A DNA stretch of 63,927 bases from Aquificaceae bacterium (GTDB lineage Bacteria; Aquificota; Aquificia; Aquificales; Aquificaceae). The position numbers were made by a program, and so were the translations under genes. The notes below the pieces were generated by a model. The model had not been told where the DNA came from and ran no database searches. It was given only the letters and a program-made list of their open reading frames with translations. The stretch lies in the NCBI GenBank assembly GCA_025062075.1, contig JANXBA010000034.1:1-63927 (forward strand), written 5' to 3'. Below are positions 7,661 to 14,940 of the stretch, piece by piece (the stretch's first letter is position 1; every line of letters begins with the position of its first letter).

Positions 7661-8269
7661 TTGAGAGCTCTGGTGGTTGACTACCACATGGGAAACCTCA
7701 GAAGCGTGGCAAAGGCCTTGGAAAAGGTAGGCTTTGAAGTGAGGGTAAGCTCGGACCCAGAACAGGTAAAGGTTGCAGAGGTGCTGGTGCTTCCGGGCGT
7801 AGGAGCTTTCAAAGATGCCATGGAGAACCTCAAAAGGCTTGGGCTCTTAAAGGAGGTGCTCCGCCACATAGAGAAGGGAAAGCCCTATTTGGGCATATGC
7901 TTGGGACTTCAGCTCCTCTTTGAGAGGAGCTACGAGTTTGGAGAATCTCAAGGTATGGGAGTGTTGCAAGGAGAAGTGCTTCCTCTTCCTCCTAAGCTCA
8001 AGGTGCCCCACGTAGGCTGGAACCAAGCTAACAAAAAAAGAAATTCCCCTCTGCTGAAAGACATAGAAGGAGAGTACTTTTACTTCGTGCACTCCTACCA
8101 TGCGGTGCCAAAAAAACCAGAGGTGGTGCTAACCACCACCCACTACGGTTTGGAGTTTGTCTCCTCCGTGCAAGAGGGGAACCTCTTTGCAGTCCAGTTT
8201 CACCCAGAAAAGAGCCAAAGGGCGGGATTGAAGCTCATAGAAAACTTCAAGAGGGAGCTCTATGGCTAA
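7661..8269 (+). CDS. hisH: Imidazole glycerol phosphate synthase, glutamine amidotransferase subunit
   Basis: A class I glutamine amidotransferase of about 202 residues that supplies ammonia to HisF in histidine synthesis. It starts with ALVVDYHMGNLRSV, the oxyanion strand is LPGVGAF, the nucleophile is C80 in GICLGLQLLF, and the His-Glu pair is in FHPEKS near the end. TTG 7661 is chosen because GGGAGG (7646-7651) lies at normal SD distance; a TTG at 7652 overlapping the ccdA stop would leave no spacing. The end overlaps pyrF by 8 bases. No other his gene is nearby. Confidence 0.93.
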   Translation: MRALVVDYHMGNLRSVAKALEKVGFEVRVSSDPEQVKVAEVLVLPGVGAFKDAMENLKRLGLLKEVLRHIEKGKPYLGICLGLQLLFERSYEFGESQGMGVLQGEVLPLPPKLKVPHVGWNQANKKRNSPLLKDIEGEYFYFVHSYHAVPKKPEVVLTTTHYGLEFVSSVQEGNLFAVQFHPEKSQRAGLKLIENFKRELYG

Positions 8270-8933
8270 GCTCTGCATAGCTTTAGACACTAACCTACCT
8301 AAAGCTACCGAGCTCGTGGACGCCCTGCGTGGATACCCCCTCGTTTTCAAGGTAGGCTACAAGCTCTTCATCGGCTACCACCGAGCCATCACGGACAGAA
8401 TAAAGGAGAGGGGCTTTGAGCTTTTCCTTGACCTTAAGCTCCACGACATACCCAACACGGTCAGAGAAGGCGTGCTATGTGCCAAAGACCTGGGAGCGGA
8501 CTACGTGACCGTGCACATAAGCGCCGGAAGAGAGGCCCTGCGTCAAGCAGTGGAAGTTCGGGGCAGGACCAAGCTTTTGGGAGTTAGCCTTCTGACCAGC
8601 TTGGGAGAAGAAGACCTGGCAGAGCTCGGCCTGTGCAGAGGAAAGGACGAGCACATTCTTCGCCTTGCAAAGCTGGCCCTCGAGATGGGGCTGGAAGGAA
8701 TAGTCTGCTCTGGACAGGAGGTCAGGCTCTTGAAGGAGGAGCTCCAGAAGAACTTCTTGGCAGTGGTGCCGGGTGTTAGGTTGGAAGGAGACCCTTCAGA
8801 GGACCAAAAGAGGGTCGTGTCCTTGGAAGAGGCCCTCCAGGCAGGTGCGGACCTTGTAGTGATGGGCAGGAGCGTCCTGAGGGCGGAGAACCCAGTAAAA
8901 AAGGTGGAAGACATCCTGCTCAAGATTGCGTAG
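8262..8933 (+). CDS. pyrF: Orotidine 5'-phosphate decarboxylase
   Basis: A 223-residue TIM-barrel enzyme that makes UMP from OMP. The catalytic tetrad is in FLDLKLHDIPNT (D57, K59, D62), the start MAKLCIALDT holds the first conserved Asp, and the phosphate loop is VVMGRSVL near the C-terminus. It is the last gene of the tgt operon. The 3' end overlaps queC, on the other strand, by 14 bases. Confidence 0.97.
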   Translation: MAKLCIALDTNLPKATELVDALRGYPLVFKVGYKLFIGYHRAITDRIKERGFELFLDLKLHDIPNTVREGVLCAKDLGADYVTVHISAGREALRQAVEVRGRTKLLGVSLLTSLGEEDLAELGLCRGKDEHILRLAKLALEMGLEGIVCSGQEVRLLKEELQKNFLAVVPGVRLEGDPSEDQKRVVSLEEALQAGADLVVMGRSVLRAENPVKKVEDILLKIA

Positions 8934-9570
8934 CTTCTCTGAGGGCCTGCTGTCTCTGCAGGCAGGTGGCACACACTCCACAGGGTGGTTCAGTGCCCAT
9001 GTAGCAGGAGTAGGTCTTCTCAAAGGGCACGCCTAACTTCTTACCCAGCTTGGCTATCTCCACCTTTCTCATATGCAGAAAAGGTGCGTAAATCTGGATT
9101 CTCTTTTTTTGCTTTAACACGAAGGCGGAGCCAGCATTCATGGCGGATTCCACCGCAGTTATAAACTCCGCCCTGCAGTCTGGATAGGGCGTGTCTAGAG
9201 CGTGCACGCCTATGGCTATGTGGTCTATCTCATAGTTCTCCGCCAAAGACCCTGCTATGGCAAGAAAGACCAGGTTTCTCATGGGCACGTTGGTAGGAGG
9301 GACCTCTTGGGTGTACTCTCCTGCCGGCACATCCGGACCCCCTTCCAAGAGAGCGGAGCTCTTCATGAGCCTGTAGTGAGGCACCTCTGCCAGCAGGTGC
9401 TCTTTCACCCCTGCGAGTTTTGCCAGCTCTTTTGCGTACTTGAGCTCTACTTTGTGTCTTTGCCCGTAGTCAAAGGAGAGGGCATAGACCTCCGTAAACT
9501 CCCTCTTGCAGAGCCACAGGAGCGTGGCGCTGTCCATTCCGCCGGAGAGAAGCACTATGACTTTTCCCAT
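8920..9570 (-). CDS. queC: 7-cyano-7-deazaguanine synthase
   Basis: A 216-residue PP-loop ATPase that converts 7-carboxy-7-deazaguanine to preQ0. It has the ATP-binding LSGGMDSAT at 8-16 and a C-terminal zinc site CGVCATC preceded by C in SCYMGTEPP. ATG 9570 gives the family N-terminus MGKVIVLLSGG; extending further would translate the tRNA. The start is only 6 bases from the tRNA-Leu(CAA) 3' end, and no SD exists. Translation therefore probably uses an RNA whose 5' end is made by tRNA processing. With tgt in the window, two queuosine genes flank one operon. Confidence 0.95.
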   Translation of the reverse strand: MGKVIVLLSGGMDSATLLWLCKREFTEVYALSFDYGQRHKVELKYAKELAKLAGVKEHLLAEVPHYRLMKSSALLEGGPDVPAGEYTQEVPPTNVPMRNLVFLAIAGSLAENYEIDHIAIGVHALDTPYPDCRAEFITAVESAMNAGSAFVLKQKKRIQIYAPFLHMRKVEIAKLGKKLGVPFEKTYSCYMGTEPPCGVCATCLQRQQALREATQS

Positions 9571-9576
9571 GTGCAA

Positions 9577-9660
9577 TGCCGGAGGCGGGAGTCGAACCCG
9601 CACGCCCTCTCGGGCGGGGGATTTTGAATCCCCTGCGTCTGCCAGTTCCGCCACTCCGGC
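9577..9660 (-). tRNA. tRNA-Leu (CAA)
   Basis: An 84-base class II tRNA: acceptor GCCGGAG/CTCCGGC, anticodon stem GGGGA/TCCCC with loop TTCAAAA (anticodon CAA), long variable arm CGCCCGAGAGGGCG, T-arm GCGGGTTCGACTCCCGC and discriminator A. No CCA is encoded; TTG follows. It is co-oriented with and 6 bases upstream of queC. Confidence 0.96.
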
Positions 9661-9671
9661 TAAGAATATAT

Positions 9672-9677
9672 TTTATA
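9672..9677 (-). promoter_or_regulatory. -10 box of tRNA-Leu(CAA)-queC
   Basis: TATAAA on the minus strand lies 11 bases from the mature tRNA 5' end, giving a predicted leader of about 4 bases. It overlaps no gene and sits back to back with the rpsA promoter. No clear -35 was found. Confidence 0.5.
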
Positions 9678-9690
9678 GCTTGGTGGCAGG

Positions 9691-9699
9691 TGTTATAAT
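9691..9699 (+). promoter_or_regulatory. Extended -10 promoter of rpsA
   Basis: TGTTATAAT is a perfect extended -10 (TGnTATAAT). The predicted start near 9706 gives a leader of about 14 bases carrying GGAGGAG before ATG 9720. Confidence 0.65.
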
Positions 9700-9719
9700 A
9701 AGAAACTCCGGAGGAGCAT

Positions 9720-11291
9720 ATGGACGAATTTGAAAAGCTGTTGGAAGAAAGCCTTGAGTTCAAGGAAATAAAGAAAGGGGAGGTGATAAAGGGCAGAGTG
9801 GTGAAAGTGGACGAGAGGACGCTTTACGTGGATGTGGGCTACAAGGTGGAGGCCCTCCTCCCAAGAGAAGAGCTCCCAGAGGCAAAGATAGGGGACGAGA
9901 TAAAGGCGGTTGTCGTCAGGTTCAACAAGGCGGGCTCTCCCATGCTCTCCTACAGGAGGTACGCAGAGGAGAGACTAACCAGCTTTCTAAAGTCCTGCTA
10001 CGAGAGGGGGAAGTTCATCACGGGCACGGTCCTGCAAAAGGTAGATGAGGGCTACGTGGTAGACATAAGCGGGCTGAAGACCTTCTTGCCTTTAAAAGAG
10101 GCAGGAAAAAACATAAAAGAGGGCAGGAAGATAGTGGTCAAAATAGTAGAGTTAACTAAGGAAGAGGGTGGGCTAAAGGTGGTGCTCTCCCAGAGAGACT
10201 ACCTAAAGGCTCGAGAGGAAAGAAAGAAAGCCAGGATACTTGCCAAGCTCAAGCCCGGCGACTTGGTGGAAGGCAGGGTCATCAAGATAGACCCAGAGAA
10301 GGGCATAACCCTGCTGGTGGGCAATGCCCTTAGAGCTTTTGTACCGCTGGAAGAGCTCAGCTGGGGCAGAGACAGAAATCCCTACAACTACGCAGAGATT
10401 GACGAAAGGCTGAGGGTAAAGGTAAAGAGAATACCCAAGGACGGGCAGTTTATCTTTGCAAGCCTGAAAGAGACCAAGGAAAACCCCTGGATAAAGGCGG
10501 AAGAGAGTATAAAGAAGGGCGAGGTGGTAAAGGGCAAAGTGGTAGAAGTCAGGGACAACGGGCTCATACTGGAGGTGTTTGAGGGCGTGGAGGGCTACGT
10601 CCCAAAAGAGGAGATATCTTACGATCGCACCACGCCTCGCAAGGGGGATAGAGTGTCCGCCCAAGTGCTGGACTTTGACCCCAGTAGACGCAAGCTGGTC
10701 CTGAGCATAAAGAGGACTCTGCCCAAACCTTGGGAGGAGTTTATCAAAAAGCATCCGGTGGGTAGCAGGGTGCAGGGCGTGGTGGAGAAGATAGAAGGGG
10801 CAAAGGCCTTAGTGAAGTTGGAAGAGAACATCCAAGGTGTGGTGCACAGGAGCGACCTATCCTGGGTAAAGCCCGGTCGGGTAGAGGAAGTGCTGGAGGT
10901 GGGACAGTCTATAGAGTTTGCGGTGCTTGGGCTCGAAGGCAGATTTGTAAAGCTTGGTATCAAACAGCTCACCGAGAACCCATGGGAGAAGGTGCTAAAG
11001 AGCTACAAAGTAGGCGACAAGGTCCGCCTGACCGTCAGGAGCGTCCACCCCTTCGGTGCCTTTCTTCAGTTTCCCGAAGGGATAGACGGGCTTTTGCCCA
11101 TATCGGAGATTCCCAAAAACACCAAACTGCAGGAGGGTCAAGAGGTGGAGGTGAAAATCATAGAGCTCTCCGCCGAGAAAATAACCTTCAGCATGAAGGA
11201 GGAGCAAAAGGTAGAAGAGATAATTACCACAAGCAGTTCTGATAAAGGTTTTACCTTGGGGGACATACTCAAGAAAAAGATGAAAATATGA
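9720..11291 (+). CDS. rpsA: Ribosomal protein S1
   Basis: A 523-residue protein built of about six S1 (OB-fold) RNA-binding repeats, starting near residues 18, 105, 188, 272, 357 and 442. Each has the pattern G-x-V-x-G-x-V followed by a G-x-x-G-(L/F/Y)-(L/V)-P turn. S1 brings mRNAs to the 30S subunit, and the repeat number is in the normal bacterial range. GGAGGAG precedes ATG 9720. Its stop overlaps the HU-like gene by 4 bases, and that gene abuts tRNA-Pro, so the unit is rpsA-HU-tRNA-Pro. Confidence 0.95.
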   Translation: MDEFEKLLEESLEFKEIKKGEVIKGRVVKVDERTLYVDVGYKVEALLPREELPEAKIGDEIKAVVVRFNKAGSPMLSYRRYAEERLTSFLKSCYERGKFITGTVLQKVDEGYVVDISGLKTFLPLKEAGKNIKEGRKIVVKIVELTKEEGGLKVVLSQRDYLKAREERKKARILAKLKPGDLVEGRVIKIDPEKGITLLVGNALRAFVPLEELSWGRDRNPYNYAEIDERLRVKVKRIPKDGQFIFASLKETKENPWIKAEESIKKGEVVKGKVVEVRDNGLILEVFEGVEGYVPKEEISYDRTTPRKGDRVSAQVLDFDPSRRKLVLSIKRTLPKPWEEFIKKHPVGSRVQGVVEKIEGAKALVKLEENIQGVVHRSDLSWVKPGRVEEVLEVGQSIEFAVLGLEGRFVKLGIKQLTENPWEKVLKSYKVGDKVRLTVRSVHPFGAFLQFPEGIDGLLPISEIPKNTKLQEGQEVEVKIIELSAEKITFSMKEEQKVEEIITTSSSDKGFTLGDILKKKMKI

Positions 11292-11536
11292 AAAAGAAAA
11301 CGCTCGTCCAGAGACTGCACAGGCATTTTTCTTCCCGGCATTCAAAAAAGAAAGTTTACCAAATGGTAAACTTTCTCATAAGTCGGATGAGGGACGCCCT
11401 TCTGTCCGGAGAAGAGCTGAAGGTTTCAGGTTTTGGTAGCTTTAGGAGAAGGGGAAGGCGCATACTCTTCAAGCCCAGCAAGAAGGCGGTCAACAGGTTG
11501 AAATCGGAGGTCAAGAGGTCTAAAATGTATCTTTAA
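11288..11536 (+). CDS. HU/IHF-family DNA-binding protein
   Basis: An 82-residue basic protein with the central HU signature VSGFGSFRRR and an arm ending FKPSKKAVNRLK. These match the Bac_DNA_binding family (HU or IHF), dimers that bend DNA. The N-terminus is more basic than in standard HU (MKKKTLVQRLHRHFSSRHSKKK) and lacks the usual MtKaeLi start, so a specific name is not given. The start overlaps rpsA by 4 bases, and the TAA at 11534-11536 is followed immediately by the first base of tRNA-Pro. Confidence 0.85.
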   Translation: MKKKTLVQRLHRHFSSRHSKKKVYQMVNFLISRMRDALLSGEELKVSGFGSFRRRGRRILFKPSKKAVNRLKSEVKRSKMYL

Positions 11537-11609
11537 CGGGGTGTGGCGCAGGCGGAAGCGCGCTGGCATGGGGGGCCAGAGGTCACGGGTTCAAGTCCCG
11601 TCACCCCGA
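11537..11609 (+). tRNA. tRNA-Pro (GGG)
   Basis: Acceptor CGGGGTG/CACCCCG, D-stem GCGC/GCGC, anticodon stem CTGGC/GCCAG with loop ATGGGGG (anticodon GGG), T-arm ACGGGTTCAAGTCCCGT and discriminator A; 73 bases. CCA is not encoded. It starts on the base after the HU-like stop codon, so mature tRNA needs a 5' cut exactly at the end of an open reading frame. Confidence 0.95.
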
Positions 11610-11618
11610 TTTTAGAAA

Positions 11619-11624
11619 TATATT
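11619..11624 (+). promoter_or_regulatory. -10 box, leaderless DeoR/NosL gene
   Basis: TATATT ends 8 bases before ATG 11633 (intervening ACTTGAAG). It lies 10 bases beyond tRNA-Pro, so transcription would begin at or beside the start codon. Confidence 0.5.
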
Positions 11625-11632
11625 ACTTGAAG

Positions 11633-12208
11633 ATGAGCAGGAAGGAGCAGATTGTAGAGCTTGTAGCGCAGGGTCTGAGGAGCGTCAAGTCCCTTGCCCA
11701 GCACTTTGGCGTCTCCCTGATGACCATATACAGGGACGTTAGAGAGCTGGAGAAAGAGGGGAAAATAGTGAGAAAACACGGCGAGCTCCTTCTGAGGCAC
11801 GAGTTCAGCGAACCCATACAGGAGAGCATACACGCCTGCGCCTACTGCACGAAACCTGTTGAGAAAAGGCTGGAGTTCACCTACAGACTAAAGAGTGGCA
11901 AGTTGATAAAGGCTTGCTGTGCCCACTGCGGACTGCTCCTGTACAGAAACCTCAAGGAGGAGGAAATGCAAACCTGCATGACCTGGGACTTTATAGGCTC
12001 TAAACCCATAAACTGCTTCTCCGCCTGGTACGTGGTGGGTTCCTCTGCCACGCCTTGCTGTTTTCCTTCCGCAATAGCCTTTATGAGCAGAGAAGAGGCG
12101 GAGAAGTTTGCTAAGGGCTTCGGTGGCATGGTTTTAGACTTTGAAGATGCCCTCGAGAGCGTGGAAAAGCTAATGAAAAGAGGAGTGCCTGTTAAAATAG
12201 AGCTTTAG
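11633..12208 (+). CDS. DeoR-type HTH fused to a NosL-like cysteine-rich domain
   Basis: A 191-residue protein. Residues 1-55 form a DeoR-type winged HTH (VKSLAQHFGVSLMTIYRDVR). The rest holds CAYC (69-72), CCAHC (95-99), C115, C128 and CC (142-143), and ends like the copper-binding NosL family (IAFMSREEAEKFAKGFGG, 148-165). NosL is normally a lipoprotein that delivers copper to nitrous oxide reductase; here the domain is cytoplasmic and joined to a DNA-binding module, suggesting a metal- or redox-responsive regulator (inference). ATG 11633 is used because the longer frame runs through tRNA-Pro. GGDEF and NuoG-like genes follow at gaps of 13 bases each. Confidence 0.75.
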   Translation: MSRKEQIVELVAQGLRSVKSLAQHFGVSLMTIYRDVRELEKEGKIVRKHGELLLRHEFSEPIQESIHACAYCTKPVEKRLEFTYRLKSGKLIKACCAHCGLLLYRNLKEEEMQTCMTWDFIGSKPINCFSAWYVVGSSATPCCFPSAIAFMSREEAEKFAKGFGGMVLDFEDALESVEKLMKRGVPVKIEL

Positions 12209-12221
12209 AGGCACAAAGGCT

Positions 12222-13052
12222 ATGGAGATTGCCCTGATAGACGAGAAGGACCTAAAAGGTTACATACCCTCGGTGGCGGTGGACAAAAACTACAACCTAA
12301 TAACCATGAACGCTACCGCAAGGCGCATGTTCGGAGAAGCGGTGGGTGAGAAGTGCTACAGAGTGCTCTACGGTTTTAGCGAACCTTGTTATCGCATGGG
12401 CATAAAGTGTCCTATACGCGACGGCACGGACGGCATAGATGTGATAAGCGTCAACTACGAGAGCTACATCAGGGGTTACGGCAGGCTCCCCGAGAAGGAC
12501 ACCTACTGGGAAAGTCTCATAAACATCACCAGCGTGGAAGTGCTAAGGTCTAGCATCGTAGACCCCCTGTCCGACCTGTACAACAGGCGGTTTGGAGAGA
12601 GCTTTTTGGAAAAGAGCTTCAAGCTGTGGGAAAGATACCGTCAGCCCTTCGTCCTGATGTTCATAGACTTGGACAACTTTAAGGAAATAAACGACACGTA
12701 CGGTCATCTTATGGGAGACAGAGTTATACAGAAATTGGCCTCGTACCTTAAAATGACGCTAAGGTCCTCTGACACAGCCTGTAGATACGGGGGTGACGAG
12801 TTTTTGGTTATCTTGCCAAACACCTCTCTTGAGGCGGGTAAAGTGGTAGCATCCCGCGTGCACTCCTGTAGCGATTGTTTGCAATTCCCTTTTTTCCTTT
12901 CCGTGAGCATAGGTCTAGCCCAGCCCATGGAAGGCGACAGATGCTACACGCAAGTTTTAGAGAGGGCTGACAGGGCAATGTATCAAGCCAAAAAGGCAGG
13001 TGGAGGAAAGACAGGTATAGCAATCTCCAGGGAAGAGTTTCACATTATTTAA
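12222..13052 (+). CDS. Diguanylate cyclase with cysteine-rich PAS-like sensor
   Basis: A 276-residue protein. Residues 10-105 look PAS-like and contain GEKCYRVLYGF, PCYRMG and KCP, a cysteine pattern found in PAS domains that may hold a cofactor or sense redox. Residues 110-270 are a GGDEF domain with the intact active site YGGDEF and an RSSD inhibitory I-site five residues before it. It should make cyclic di-GMP under product inhibition. No TM segment is visible, so it is probably cytoplasmic. Its position between a NosL-like regulator and a NuoG-like subunit hints at a redox signal (inference). Confidence 0.87.
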   Translation: MEIALIDEKDLKGYIPSVAVDKNYNLITMNATARRMFGEAVGEKCYRVLYGFSEPCYRMGIKCPIRDGTDGIDVISVNYESYIRGYGRLPEKDTYWESLINITSVEVLRSSIVDPLSDLYNRRFGESFLEKSFKLWERYRQPFVLMFIDLDNFKEINDTYGHLMGDRVIQKLASYLKMTLRSSDTACRYGGDEFLVILPNTSLEAGKVVASRVHSCSDCLQFPFFLSVSIGLAQPMEGDRCYTQVLERADRAMYQAKKAGGGKTGIAISREEFHII

Positions 13053-13065
13053 GGAGGAAGCTACT

Positions 13066-14940
13066 ATGGGCAAGGTAAGAATACTGGTAGATGGCATAGA
13101 AAGGGAAGCGGACGCCGGCAAGCCTCTGCTTCAGAACCTTTTGGAGCTGGGCGTGCAGGTGCCCTACTTTTGCTACCATCCCCGCCTGAGGATAATAGGT
13201 GCCTGTAGGATGTGCATAGTCTTTAACGAGAAGACCGGAAAGCTCATAACCTCCTGCAACACCTACCCAGAGGAGGGCATGTCCATATCCACCAAGCACC
13301 CCCTCGTGGTAGAAAACCAGAAGTATCTCCTGCAGGCCTTTATGACCAGACATCCTCTGGACTGTCCCATATGCGACAAGGCAGGGGAGTGCGACCTGCA
13401 GAACTACGGAGCTCTCTTTGGACCTCAGAGGCAGATAGTGCCCGTCTCCGCCTTAGAAAAGAGCAGGCATCAGCTGGACTGGGAGAGCGACTTTTTGGAG
13501 TACTACTCCAACCGTTGCGTGGTCTGCTACCGCTGCACCAGAGTCTGCGACGAGGTGGTGGGAGCCCGCGCCCTGTACGTGGAAGAGAGGGGCTTTCAGG
13601 CAAACATCGCACCCACCGTCAGACCCATGGACACCTCTACCTGCGAGATGTGCGGACTGTGCGTGCACGTGTGCCCGGTGGGAGCTATCATATCCAAGCC
13701 TTTCAAACACTGGACCAGAAGTTGGCTCCTAAAGAGGGGCAAAACTCTCTGCAACCTCTGTCCGGTGGGCTGTGAGGTGCAGATAGAGTACGGCGTGGGC
13801 GATTGGAGGTCTAAGGAGAAAGTCTACCGCACCAAGCCCACCGAAGACCTAAACATCTGCGCCAAGGCCTTCTTTGGCTACGACCACCTGAACCACCAAA
13901 GGCTCAGACGCCCCTACATGTTCGGAAGAGAAGAAACCCGTGGTAACATAGCCAACTACCTCTCCACCCTCCTCAGGAACAGGGGTGGGGAAACTGTGCT
14001 CCTGCTCTCTTCTTACATGAGCGACGAGGACTACCAGCTCTTGACAGAATTGGCAAGCAGGACGGGAGCTATGCTGAGCAGTCCTCTTAGCTTTGACCTT
14101 CTTCCCTTCCTGAGGGCTTACGGAGAGTACAAGCCCGTAAGCCTTAGAGAAATCCAAGGGGCGGACTTTTACGTGCTGATAGGTCAGGACGTTACCTCCA
14201 CCGCACCGGTTCTGTCCTACTACCTAAAAGGCAAGGTCTACAGGGTAGGTCAGGGTCAGAGGGATGCAAAGCTCAGTCCAATCACCGTAAGCAGGGAAGA
14301 CCTTGAGTCTTTGGAAGGTAGAGGAGTAGTAGTGCTAAACGCCTTGGGCATGCAAGCCCAGGAGGCGGAGAGTTGGGGACGCTACCTGAGAGAGCTCTGC
14401 CAGAGAAAGGGCTTTAGATTAGTGCTTCTTCACGAGGGCAACTTCTTAGGGCTTCTAAAGCACGTGCCCTTGGAGTGGCTCTCCGACCCACTGCAGGCTA
14501 TAGACAGAGCCAAAAACCTGATACTCTTCGGCGAAGACCTGCTCGACTACGTAGGCATGGAGCTCTTGGAGAAGTCTTTAGAGAGGTTGGAGCACTTTGT
14601 GGTGTTCTCACCCTTTGAGGACGGGCTTTCCCAACGGGCCCAGATAAGGGTGCCTATGGACCTGATGGGTGAGATAGAGGGCACCTACACCACTCTCATG
14701 GGCGAGTCAAGAGCCTATAGATTTCTCCCCAAGGCTTTCAACCACACGGACCTGCTCAGAAGCCTTCTTGAGAGCGTGCCTGACGGCCAGAAGAAGCCTG
14801 CGGTGGTAAGGGGCGAGCACGGGCACGCCCGTGGCCTGGTCCACCTCTACAGGAGCAACTGGATAACGGGAAGAAGCGAGAACCTCCGCAGGCTCTACGA
14901 GAAGAACGTGGCACTGCAGGAGGCGGTCAGTCTTAGATAA
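13066..14940 (+). CDS. nuoG: NuoG-like NADH dehydrogenase / iron-sulfur oxidoreductase subunit
   Basis: A 624-residue protein. It has an N-terminal [2Fe-2S] domain (CYHPRLRIIGACRMC plus a later C), the His-Cys cluster motif HPLDCPICDKAGECDLQ, two 4Fe-4S motifs (CVVCYRCTRVC and CEMCGLCVHVCPVG) and a further CNLCPVGC-x-C motif opening a degenerate molybdopterin-oxidoreductase domain. This is the order in complex I NuoG. The C-terminal part is short (NuoG is usually 700-900 residues), and no other nuo gene is in the window. A hydrogenase- or formate dehydrogenase-linked diaphorase subunit is possible. AAGGAGG precedes ATG 13066, and the end overlaps dxs by 8 bases. Confidence 0.85.
   Translation: MGKVRILVDGIEREADAGKPLLQNLLELGVQVPYFCYHPRLRIIGACRMCIVFNEKTGKLITSCNTYPEEGMSISTKHPLVVENQKYLLQAFMTRHPLDCPICDKAGECDLQNYGALFGPQRQIVPVSALEKSRHQLDWESDFLEYYSNRCVVCYRCTRVCDEVVGARALYVEERGFQANIAPTVRPMDTSTCEMCGLCVHVCPVGAIISKPFKHWTRSWLLKRGKTLCNLCPVGCEVQIEYGVGDWRSKEKVYRTKPTEDLNICAKAFFGYDHLNHQRLRRPYMFGREETRGNIANYLSTLLRNRGGETVLLLSSYMSDEDYQLLTELASRTGAMLSSPLSFDLLPFLRAYGEYKPVSLREIQGADFYVLIGQDVTSTAPVLSYYLKGKVYRVGQGQRDAKLSPITVSREDLESLEGRGVVVLNALGMQAQEAESWGRYLRELCQRKGFRLVLLHEGNFLGLLKHVPLEWLSDPLQAIDRAKNLILFGEDLLDYVGMELLEKSLERLEHFVVFSPFEDGLSQRAQIRVPMDLMGEIEGTYTTLMGESRAYRFLPKAFNHTDLLRSLLESVPDGQKKPAVVRGEHGHARGLVHLYRSNWITGRSENLRRLYEKNVALQEAVSLR

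Noticed and set aside
9571-9654. N-terminal extension of QueC
   Set aside because: It would be translated from tRNA-Leu(CAA); the QueC family start is MGKVIVLLSGG.
11543-11632. N-terminal extension of the DeoR/NosL protein
   Set aside because: The extra residues are translated from tRNA-Pro and the ORF has a natural ATG at 11633.
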